This document shows positions 42,401 to 53,000 of a DNA stretch of 64,000 nt, piece after piece (the stretch's first letter is position 1; each line of letters opens with the position of its first letter). Under the pieces are notes generated by a model. That model was given only the letters and a program-made list of their open reading frames with translations. It made no database searches and was not told the DNA's origin. The stretch comes from Lingula anatina (taxonomy: Eukaryota > Brachiopoda > Lingulata > Lingulida > Lingulidae), in NCBI RefSeq assembly GCF_001039355.2, contig NW_019775502.1:903142-967141 (forward strand), in the 5' to 3' direction. The position numbers were made by a program, and so were the translations under genes.

Positions 42401-45080
42401 ATGCTTATCGAACTATATTTATATCTATGACTGTGCATGGTTTCAGTGGGTAAAGTAGTAATACCTTATATAAACTGTTTGACGTTATTTTTATCTTTAC
42501 TCTCATTGACACAATTAATTATTGGTAAGTTTGGGTCACACTGCGCTTGCAACCCTTTTGCAACCTCTATGCAACCTCAGTCGCAAGGAGGTTGCCGAAG
42601 GATTTAAAGTGGCTGCTTTAGGTGGCCTTACAAAGCTAAGGATTAGAGCAGTCACCACATTCCCATCTTTTTGAAATTGAGTCATTTTACTAGATGTTCT
42701 TTTATCTTCTGAGAGGGGAATTTATGAGAAAGCGGCTCCCGTCACAAGTTTGCAACATATATATTCTGTGCGACCTTGCTGCTACAAGTTGACAAGCGAT
42801 CGCTAAAGTCCTGCAACCTGTTTTTCATCTCCAAGTGGTTGCTGAAAGGTTGTTTATCGCTGTGCGACTGGTTACTTATAGCTTGAAGATGGTCTGTAAG
42901 AGGTTGCAGATACCGTGTTGAAACCGGTTTGCGACCGCTTGCCGATCAAAATATGCCATAGCTTCTTAATTAGCAAGCAAAGTGATCGCAAGCGAGCACC
43001 AGATTTTGTGGTTGCAAAAAAGGTTGAGACCCAGGCTGTAAATAAGGGTCTAGAGAGGTGCCTGTCACAAGCAAACATAAATATACGTCATAAGATAAGA
43101 GACGTCTCGTAACAGTTAAATGCGTCATTCAAAGGTGGCCTTCCTTCTAGAAAAGTCGAAAACAAACCAGGAAGCAATATTAAGCATCAACGCCATTGAA
43201 GTAAGTCCCAAATCGAGCAGAGAACTTAAAAGAGGGAATTCGAAGGAGAATGTTTGAAGGCAGTACAACGCAAGCTCCCCACCGATCGCACCATTGCCAT
43301 TCATAGGAGTCTATGGTAAGGAACAAACTTCATAAAAAATGTACTTGTGTATGCAGTATGTAGAAGGGTGTCACTATAATGCCAAGCCCTCCTCTTCAAG
43401 ACGTCCTATTTTCTCCTTAAATAGTATCCAGCTGAAAAGACAATAAAGGCATTATTTTGATATGGTAAAATTGTTACCTTTGAAAAACAAACGCAATTTT
43501 CAAATGCAAATATGCATAACACCTAGGCGTTAGTATTAAGTAAATTAAGTATTAAGTAAATTATTCTCTGGCAGGGGTATTGGCTTCATTTCTGCAGTGG
43601 AAGTATACAGCGATCGTCAAAAGTTTATTATCAGCTAGTGTATTATTTATTGGAGAGGTACTTTGATAATGATAAATCAACTTCAATTCTGATATTGCAT
43701 GCCCTTTTCAATACATTTTATGCAAGGCGATAAAGAGACTGCGTGCTTTCGTGCGTTTGAGTGCTCGTGTGTGTGTGTGCGTGTGTGGGTGGGTGTGATT
43801 TTTATGAGTACGATCTATAAAATAATTTGATGATGCTTTAAAGGTTTGTGACATCGACACTTTAGACAATTGTAGTCATTTGCAATATCAGAGGTTTTAT
43901 ACAAAATTACAAAATTGTGAAAAGTTGGGTCATTTATTGCTCGAAAGAAACACCCGTCCTCTACAAAACAACACCAAATTTTTACAACCAAAAGTAAAGA
44001 CAGAAAGTGTTAAAATTCCTATATTAATCATTGCCTGTTTGATTTGTTGTAATTTATGAACACATTTTCAATTTGTAGTTTTTAGGAATAATTCATTGTT
44101 TTATAATAAAAAAATTCAATGTCTATTTTCTTTTAAACATGCAAAACATCATTCTTAGGGTTGCAATTTTACCTAATACATTATCATTATTATTTGAACT
44201 CTTAGACTATCAAAGCAAAAATGGTCGCGCTCGTTGCGTTATAATGAAAGTCGTATATCTATATTTATCAAATTTTCGTTCTTTAATTATAGCTCAAGTC
44301 CAAGAGTCGAGCTGTTATTGAATAAAATACAAGCCCGCCATAGAAGTCAAAGTTCATGTTCAACCTGTCTGTCATCTTGGAGGTTTCATGTGAGTACAAG
44401 CTGATAAGACTGAGACTGGTAAATATACAATTTATAAATAACACTGCGATACGTGATTACTGACACACACAGCTCATGTGAGGGACCAGTTTTATAAGTA
44501 GTGTTATAGTGTAGAATGATGACAGCAGTCTGGAGCTTGGAACGTTTATTCACCGACTCCCTTTTTCAAACAATTTCACGAGTATTTATACTCCATTTTC
44601 CAAAAAATTTCCATTCTCATTTTACGAAACGCTTTTCAATATTTCCTTAATAGGTAATTTCAGAGATACTTGTTTTAAATGTAAAACATTTAAAATATTA
44701 TTCGAATTACTGCTTGGACCTTGTCCATCTCGAGTTTGCATGTGTTTTACACGTGTTAGAAACGTGCAAATCTACTGAAAAATTAACCAATCAAATCCAA
44801 CTACATGTGACTTTGAAATGTTCCATCCTTTCTTACTTCGAGAACAATCTCTACACTTGTTGACACTTAAAGAAATTTAACTTGCACTCAATAACTTCCT
44901 GCACATTTAATTCTGTTTTAATTGTTAATTAAGTGTAAGTCATTTGCTTTACAACAGTAGCAATGTTCCTAGGGAAAAAAAGAGTATCCAATCTAAATGT
45001 TGACAGTGATTTTAGTGAAGGGACCTAGCAAGAGACCTAACAAATTATGTAAACTTTCTCTCGCCCCATGAAAAATTTGA
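39418..45080 (+). repeat. Complex degenerate repeat, second copy
   Basis: It carries the same ordered blocks as 25560-31400, some of them twice (the ATACGTCATAAGATAAGAG block at ~39653 and ~43084). The degenerate sub-motif around ACTGATA recurs at about 40190, 40795, 42257 and 44370. Sequence 41400-42130 has no match that I see in the first copy. GT-rich tracts occur near 43760-43790. No gene was recognised in these 5.6 kb. Confidence 0.65.
42527..43040. mobile_element. Possible MITE-like insert within the complex repeat
   Basis: This interval has no counterpart in the homologous region at ~39600, where the flanking blocks are adjacent. It begins TTTGGGTCACACTGCGC and ends ...GGTTGAGACCCAGGCTG, which are weakly complementary. 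The inside is rich in GGTTGCNNNAGG/GCAACC-type words. The ends and target duplication are uncertain. Confidence 0.35.
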
Positions 45081-46635
45081 TTTGATTATGAGCACGAAAG
45101 AAATTGATGTCATTACGCCATGCTTGTGTTTGTACAGATTGTATGAAGAGAAAATGAAGCGTGTTCCAATCCCTGATAAACCACAGTTAACTTCAATGTC
45201 CCAGGCATATGTTATCCGTCTAGGATTAAAGTCAATAAACTATTCTCAACATTTCTCTTATAAGCCCGAAGGGTTGGGTGTTTTTTCCACATGGCATTGT
45301 GATAAATTGAATTTAATAAAAAGTACCTTGCTGTGTTATCTTAAACTAATCATCAATCAAACAGCCGGTCCCAACTAAAGCTGTATTGGGATCCCGTGTG
45401 TTGACCGAAGCTGTATTGGATAAACATTGTTTGATTCGTGAACAAAATAACGTTCATTCTTTGTGAAGCACACTTGCTTGTAAATCTTGCTGCTTGTCGT
45501 TCTCTTCTCAGTGTGCTTTCCACGTTTGTTGTTGCTTTAACTTGAGCTCTTTCACTACAAGGCAATTTATAAAGTGTGTCACACTGTAAGCGGATCCAGG
45601 CATGTTAGGCATAACAATAAACAAATATTCATGACATGACCCCTGTTACCGTACGCCAACCCTCAACAGATTAACCCGTGAGTACGCTTTAATATTTGTA
45701 TATACCGCTGTGTATGTGCATTTTGTATATTGTTTCCAAATACCCTATTGTTGTTTCTTACCGTGTCGCGATATACAGGAAGAGGCAAGATCAACGTACA
45801 GCACAATGCCTCTATTAATGGGCCGCAGTGAGGTGATAATTCGGCCAATTTCTTCCAGCAAAAAGGGTTAAGGAGATGGTTATTCGTAATTTAAACAATC
45901 GTGTCATACCAGGATGTACGCAATGACGCAGCTGCTGGCCGCCACGATTGCAGTCCATGTCTTGGCTTTTCTGTGGTACCATAGGAAAAGGATAGTTTTT
46001 CCGGTACTGGCAACTATAGTGTTCTTGGTAAAAATAAGCGTCGGTGACAGCTACTTTGGTGTGTGGCGTTATGATTAAAGTCTCCTTCACGCCCTGTGTG
46101 AGCAGGGAATTATATCTTATCCCTGCTGTGAGCGAATAGAGAGGATGATTAAACTTATTATTGAAAATGTCGAGTTATTTTTTTGTATTTTCAAAGCTTG
46201 ATTATATTGGCCTGAGATGAGAGGGCTTTTTGTTTTGTCTCTGGTTTTTTAAGTCAACGTAACGGACTGCAGATCTGACACATTCAAAGGGATCTTGTCC
46301 TCACAGCCCAGTCAGTTTGCTCGATGTCGGATAATTTTCTTTGTAAATGTTGGTACTACTTAACAACTAGAAATGCCATTATACTTTTTTACATGTCCGT
46401 CCAACATGTACATCTTTTGTTTTTGTTTTGTGGCAATAAGCATTAATTGTTTTGAGAAGCTTTTTTTTTATCATTTAACGACCAGAAAGAAAAAGATCAC
46501 CCTTCGGTTAACGTCCGTATTTTGAAGCAACTAAAAGATAATACGCAAACCTGAGGAGGGATGTCAGTGTTTAAAATGATATCTTTCTGAAGAATTAAGA
46601 TCGACTTTCGTTGATTATTTTTATTAGACCTCAGT
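45081..46635. other. Intergenic sequence with one small membrane-type frame
   Basis: Apart from 45914-46078 (listed separately), no coding or repeat structure was recognised. Confidence 0.45.
45914..46078 (+). CDS. Possible 54-residue membrane microprotein
   Basis: ATG-TAC-GCA to TAA gives 54 residues with two hydrophobic segments: Q-L-L-A-A-T-I-A-V-H-V-L-A-F-L-W, then a basic H-R-K-R turn, then V-F-P-V-L-A-T-I-V-F-L-V. This helical-hairpin pattern is more regular than random frames nearby. CAG directly precedes the G of GATG, so it could also be an internal exon. I do not recognise a family, and random occurrence is possible. Confidence 0.25.
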   Translation: MYAMTQLLAATIAVHVLAFLWYHRKRIVFPVLATIVFLVKISVGDSYFGVWRYD

Positions 46636-46838
46636 CTAGGTACGTCAGTCTGGGCATTCCTCTATAAAGTTGTGCGGACCGTTCCGTTTAGCGCAATAAA
46701 CTATCTGTGTCAATCAATGTCTGTTTTTTCGCGCTATTCTGCCACAGATTAATAATTCTGTAATACACCGCTTGGCTAATTTTTCGCTCTGCAAAACCGA
46801 CCGCTTATATGCAAAATTTTAAATTCTTCTATGCTCAT
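46636..46838 (-). mobile_element. Fragment of the Tc1-like family (transposase HTH region)
   Basis: Matches the paired-like HTH part of the element at 13243-14909 (shared ACCTCAGTCTAGGTACGTCAG, GTGCGGACCGTT, TTCTGCCACAGATTAA and GCAAAATTTTAAATTCTTCT) with many changes. No inverted ends remain. Confidence 0.7.
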
Positions 46839-47756
46839 TCATTCAGCCCTCATTCAGCCAGCATTCGAAACACACTCGTACAGGGTTCGAAGTAAATTCT
46901 AAATATTCTAACTGGATTCTGACTAGTTTTCCAACTACATTCGAGCTGCATTTGAGAGCTTATACACCCGAAATGTGCACGAATCTTTCCAGGTAGATTC
47001 AAGCGTATTCTGAGTATTTTAACGGTATTCTTACAAGAATTTAGGTCAATTTTAAGGTGTTTTTTTTTTCAAATGCGGTGCGAATTTGGAAAATTCTTCA
47101 CTCCGGCTCGTTTTGCCTGATTGCTGCTGATTCCGAATATTTGTGACGGGGCCTTTACTTTGTATGGCAAACTTGAAACTTTCAAAACAGCAAGCTTACT
47201 ACTAGTGGGAACTTCTGAGTTTTCAGTTTTATCATAGCTCTTCCCCTGAAGGTGTTAGTAATTGTACCAGAGACACTTAGTTTCCCACAATTCGTACTTC
47301 TTTTCGTCTCCGTTAAACATTAGCCACCCGCGGGGCCCGTAACATGTTGAGGATGTCATAATGACCCGATGATTTTAAAAGATGAAGTACAGCAGACACA
47401 CAGCTGAATAACCTAAAACACGATTTTATTTTCAGGAAGAACGGATAAACAGTATCAATATGACACAATATCAAAAATATACATCTTTTGATTGTGAGCT
47501 TCACTTTGAGAGTTATAGGACCATATATTTTGATATTTCATGTTTTAACGTATACTCCGCATTTTGTGACCTCGTGCCTTCAAGCGAATTGTCATCCGTA
47601 AACATTTGCCCTATTAAAGTGAAATTATCGTCACTCGTTTCCTTTCAATGACAGCTGTATGTATATAAATTAATTCAATTTTCATTGTTTACCACCGCCA
47701 ACGAGGTTATGGTTTTGATACAGTTTGCCTGTCTGTCTATAAGCAAGCAGACAACA
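46839..47756. other. Intergenic sequence without a recognised gene
   Basis: Short frames only. A stretch at 46850-47160 is rich in ATTC words but shows no clear period. Confidence 0.45.
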
Positions 47757-47868
47757 AAAGAAAATTATGCGGGTTGCCTCGATAAACTGAACAACTCATT
47801 TGACAAGGCCGTTGCTCATGATAATTTAAGTAAGAAATATCTGGCACAGGTCGGAATTACAAACAGTC
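47757..47868 (+). pseudogene. Relic of a third CARD-NB-ARC-TPR gene (mid-protein segment)
   Basis: About 112 bp match 52488-52600 of gene B. They translate as C-L-D-K-L-N-N-S-F-D-K-A-V-A-H, then L-S-K-K-Y-L-A-Q, corresponding to the helical segment before the regular TPR array. It is bounded on the right by the Tc1-like element and has no other part of the gene around it. Confidence 0.8.
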
Positions 47869-48070
47869 ATTAATGAATCTGGTCTCATCTGGCAGCTACT
47901 ACGTCTCTGAAGCGGAAAGCTATTCTTTCTGACATGTTTACCAGAGTTTGAACAGAAATAATATTCCAGGCATTGAATGGAGCTTGTCCAATTTGGTTCA
48001 GATTTGTTGGCAAGCCAGAGGCTGTCTGTAGTCTTCAAATATAACGATCTTAATGGCCGCCATAAATGTC

Positions 48071-48763
48071 CAGGGGCCGGTTTCACAAAGCAGTAGTTAG
48101 TTAGCGATCGGTAGTTAGCCTCTCGCTAGTTATAGTGCCGTTTCACGAAGCAGTCGCTAGTTCTCTCGCTCGTTATTGTCTCGTTGTTGCCTTGGATATT
48201 TAACGACTGGTCAGACCAGTCGCTAACTCTAGAGTTTCATCGTACGCATGCGTAGTGAGTGAAATAAAAAGGTTGCTTAGTTACCGTTGTCTGTCGTTTG
48301 TCTTTGTATCCAATATGGCGGCTACTTTTCTTGCTATCCGTACCGCCAGACGGCAACGTAGACTACGACGTTTTCATGAAAGGCAGAATCTATTAGAATA
48401 TACACACGATGATGCAACTTACGAGAGGTTGCACCTAGCTGTGACAAAAAGAGCGGCAAAAAGGTGGTGGAGATCCTTTACGACGACCTCAAAGCAGACG
48501 TTCTTATGCATTTTCAGCCACCAAAAATTGGAGAGTTAGTGCTTTCGTGACACTTTTACGCAAGAGTTCCACTTCCGGCAGACGGTTTCGAGACTACAGT
48601 GAGTAACGAGAGAACTAACGACCGAACTTTACGACTGAACTTAGCGATAAGTTAACGACTGCTTCGTGAAACACCCCTCGAAAATCGCTAAGTTTACTCG
48701 TTAGCGAGGTAGTTCAGTAGTTAGTTGTTCTAACTAACTACTGCTTTGTGAAACCGGCCCCTG
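48071..48763. mobile_element. DNA transposon with perfect 34-bp inverted ends, Harbinger-like
   Basis: The first 34 bases, starting CAGGGGCCGGTTTCACAAAG, are repeated exactly in complement at the other end. Subterminal sequence is full of GTTAGTTAGCGA-type words. Inside, 48314-48538 encodes a fragment resembling the N-terminus of Harbinger transposases. The element splits the Tc1-like transposon cleanly, but a target duplication was not identified. Perfect ends suggest recent movement of a non-autonomous copy. Confidence 0.72.
48314..48538 (+). pseudogene. Transposase N-terminal fragment, Harbinger-like
   Basis: From ATG-GCG-GCT the frame gives a basic segment R-R-Q-R-R-L-R-R-F followed by E-R-Q-N-L-L-E-Y-T-H-D-D-A-T-Y-E-R-L. 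This resembles the R...NPLE.YDDEE..R.RF pattern at the start of many Harbinger transposases. It then stops after 74 residues, without any catalytic motif. Assignment rests on this pattern only. Confidence 0.45.
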
Positions 48764-50053
48764 ACCCTTGATGGTTCTGCAAAAACAGCTGGTCTGCATG
48801 GATGGATTTTTTCATCTTGTGAAGTAAATTTGATTCTGAAGTTTCTTCTAGCGTATTGGAGGCACCTTATGTCCAGAAATCCCTGTAATTGTTCTGGTTA
48901 AGGTTTCTATCTATGGCCACCAATGAGGTTTTAGCGACAACGTGAATTCCGCCCTAAACACAGAGGCGCCTACCAATCCAAGTCGCTCTAAGAGCGACAC
49001 ACGCTAAGTCATAGGCCTCTCCTGAATGGCCGTGAACTTCATTTTGACCACCACTGCAGAACAGATACCTGACCTCGTAAATGAAAACCATATTTCCAGT
49101 ACATTGCCCAGAAACGGATATGGCTCCAAACTCATTGCAGACATATCCGTTGGTGTTCCGCTCTTCAGAGAGGGTCCCCTAGAGGTCACCTGGTATAAGG
49201 TACATGAAGTAACCTGCTCAAACCAATCTGACGATTACAATGGACCTTGTAAAATGGACCTTTTGATGACAATGTGCCTCTCATACTCTTTTTGTTAATT
49301 TTTAGAAGAAAAACTGTAAAAATGGATCCTGTTTGCCGATGGTATATTCTGGATGCATAGGGCGTGGTCCCTGTGTGATACACCAGTCTAAGCATACCTC
49401 TGTAAGACTGTGCGTAATGTTTCTTGTGACAAAATTATCTGTCTAAAAACGTATGCTATTTTGCACCATTCTAGCGCAAAGACACAAAGTTGTAACACAC
49501 TGCTTCGCTCAGTTTAGGCATCGCAACATCCGCTACTTGAATGCAAAATTTCAAAATCATCTGTGCAGGCCTTGCCTAAATAGCAAAAAAGTGGACTGAA
49601 CCGTGCTCTGACACCTTAGACCAGCCTAAAGAGTACTACCCAAAAAAATCACCACAATTTACGTGCAGTCCTTTCGACAAGGCAGTGAGTTAATTGCTAC
49701 TGACACACCTGACTACACATTTATCTATTCTAATAATTCACATGAAATACACGTACAAGAAATAAATGCATATTTTCCTAGACATACCTTTGCAACTAAA
49801 ATATTCCATATTAAAAGTCAATTCTGTAATTTGATTTCAGATTTAAGATCCGTTCAGTTCTGCTCAGGATGGGAACACGTGTGACGTGTGTGTAAGAGAA
49901 GGTGTTGCAATGTACTGGTTTACTGCGGTATGTACCTTACAAAGAGAACCATCCAAGAGTTCTATTGAGAGAGATAGTGTAAATGATGCTTAATTTGTGA
50001 ACTTCACATGCAAGACGCTAACGGTTGGATTTTGCTTCCGGTATTACAGAGCC

Positions 50054-53000
50054 ATGGCGTCCTATCCAATAACACTAGAGAACCAAATCAGGATACAGAA
50101 AAGCTGGGAAGCTATATGTAATGATCTTGATGTTAGGGATATATCTGAAAGACTCATCACGACTGACGTTATTACTACCACACAGTGTGAAGACATCCTG
50201 CTGGAACCAGCACGTTTAAAACAAACCCAAAAGTTGTTGAATCTTCTGCTCACTGGAGCCAACCAGAAATTTAACCAACTTGTCTCATGCCTCCGGGTAG
50301 ATCACGGCTGGCTCGCAACTAGACTTTTGAACACGTCAGTGACAGAGGAAGACGAACAAAAGCGAATAAGTAATTTTAAAATTTGTTTAACTCATTGGGA
50401 CCATTCCTTTTCAGACACTCAGCAGTTATTCTCATAAAGTGCAGCATTAAACTTAAATGTCTGACACGCCTGCTGGAGCAGCTTTAAGGTACGGGAAGGG
50501 AAAATCAGACAATTAAGCTGATTACATTGATTGCACTTGCATACGATGTCTGAATCTGAATGCGGTCACAAAGTATAGCGTATACTGTTGAAACCACAAC
50601 CTCTTGCTTGTTGTAAAATCAAATAACATTCCTGCCAAATTGCGTTGGTCTGCCTTATAATATGATGCAAATATTTTTAATTTATAAACTGTAATAGGTA
50701 CGTCATATCATTTTTGGGGATTATATTGGTAATTGAGCCTGTCAGCGTTATTTCGGTTACATGTACGTAGGAAAAATATGTGTCTTAACTACTTTTGTGT
50801 AAATATTCCATCATAGGATGAGTTATATTTTCAGGGTCCGTTCTGGAGACGTGTTCTATACCACAGAAACCGGCGTGCTTTGTGGGACGCAATGAAGATA
50901 TTAAAAAGATAGCAGACATATTTTTTAAGGACATGCGTCGCATCGCAGTAATAAAATCTTTTGGAGGTCAAGGTAAGACCGCTTTGGCAACCGTTATAGG
51001 CCACACCTTTGTGTCAAAATGGGGAATACGTTCAATAATGGCTGACATGAAGAATGTTTCATTTGCAGATGATATTCCTTTGTCCCTTCTCCTTGCTTTA
51101 AAATCATCAGCAGGGTTAAGCAGTGGTGACACCAACGCTGATCGTCTCATAACCAAGGCCTGTCAAGAAATACGTTCAGACATGGCTGATAGGGATAATG
51201 ATCTATTAGCAGATGATATTCCATTGTCCCTTCTTTGTACTTTAAAATCAACAGCAGGGTTAAGCACTGGCGGCACCAACGCTGATCGTCTCACAACCAA
51301 GGCCTGTCAAGAAATATCGTCGTACGGCAAAAAGATGCTCATCATACTTGACAACTGTGAGAGTGCACTCGAGGACAACCCACAAAGCCATTTTTATACC
51401 ATGCTACAGCGGTTGGTTACTTACTGCAACAACGCCTACATTTTATGTACAACTCGCCGTACAATTCAGTTACCAAACACAGTGGTGCCTGTTCACAATC
51501 TTGATTCTCTGACAGCGGATGAATCGTGCGACGTGTTGCAGTCGTATTCACAAAATTTGTGTCGTGACGACGGCAAACGCTTAAGTGCAAAATGTAACTT
51601 TGTTCCACTGCTGCTTCATATTCTTGGCTACTTACTGCATCAAGGTCACAGAGCAATTGATATAATCAAGGAGCTTGGATCAAAACCGGTATTTTGCCTA
51701 AAACTTTCACCGTTAACACCCGAGCACCTAAACGCTGCAGCTTGTATTAACCTGTCTTTTAAACAATTGGGCCTGGAAGTCCAAGAATCAGTTCAAATAC
51801 TGTCTATTTTTCCAACAAGTTTTAATGCAGACGATGCATTCAAACTCTTGTCCAAGCATCAAGTTAGTCTTTCTATGTTTGATTGCAGAACTTGTCTACA
51901 AACCCTTTGTGATGCTTCGTTTCTGGTGTATGATGCAGCAAGCGGTACGTATACTATGCATGGTGTTATACAGGAGTTTGTACAAGAACATACTTCTGAA
52001 GAAAATATGGATCATTTTAAACAGATATTCATGATATACATGGAGGATAGAATAAATGAGATGTACTCATTTGCTGAAACAGAAAATATACGTGCTGCAA
52101 CAAAATTGTTTGAAAAAGACAAGGATGTTTATCTGACCTCTTTTGATATTTTTGAGAAAATGCGCTCAGTCTCAAAGGAAGTTACATTGAGCAATGCAAA
52201 GAAATTGGCTTTCAGTCTAAGACAGATAGGCAGGTTTGACGATTCTCTCAAATATTTCAAACTCGCGCTAGACATCACTATAGAGCACGGAGAACAAAGT
52301 GATCATTTTGACCTGGCATTCTTGTATTATAACATAGGTTATCTACTTGGCAAACTTGGAAATTCATCTGCTTCCATTGAGTATCTATCTAAAGCAAAAG
52401 ACACGTATGAGAAGCAAGAAGAGCGCTGTGATTGCAAACAATATTGTAAATGCTGTTATTATTTGACAGTGCAGCTGCGTCGGGTAAAAGAAAATCATGC
52501 ACTTTGTCTCGATGTACTGAACAACTGTTTCGACAAGGCCGTTGCCCATCAAGATTTAAGTATAAAATACCTTGCACAAGCCGGAATTTCAGGAATCAAA
52601 GCCAGACAAGGAGAAGAGGAGGTCGTTATGTCCACCTTGCATGAAATACTAAATGCAAACCCCGCAACAGATGGCAAGGAAGACGGAGTGAGTATGGATG
52701 CTTTAAATGATGCAGCCGTATCCTTGCATGCAATTGGGAAAAAAGAAGAATCTTTGTCATTACAAAGACGGGCAGTTGTTATTGCAGAGGACTGCTGTGG
52801 TGAACATCCTGACACTGTTGATGTCCTCAACAATATGGGTTCTGACTTGATTATTGCCGGACATATAGATGAGGCCATAGATGCTCTTACAAGAGCTGCG
52901 GCTATGAGTGAAACGATAATGGGAGAATACCACGAACAGACAGCAGACACAATACAAATATTAGCTTGTGCCATATCTGAACAGGGAAACCATGCAGAGG

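Larger units (their letters stand above)
47875..49826 (-). mobile_element. Decayed Tc1-like element with a nested insertion
   Basis: The right end carries the family inverted repeat (complement ending ...GTCAATTCTG at 49826, then TA). The left end is missing. The interior matches 13570-14900: the C-terminal catalytic region at 47880-48070, the middle at 48765-49060 and the HTH region at 49390-49660. A 693-bp element (48071-48763) sits inside it. No usable transposase frame remains. Confidence 0.72.

Noticed and set aside
45082-45378. 98-codon frame
   Set aside because: No recognisable domain and uses a non-standard start; likely chance.
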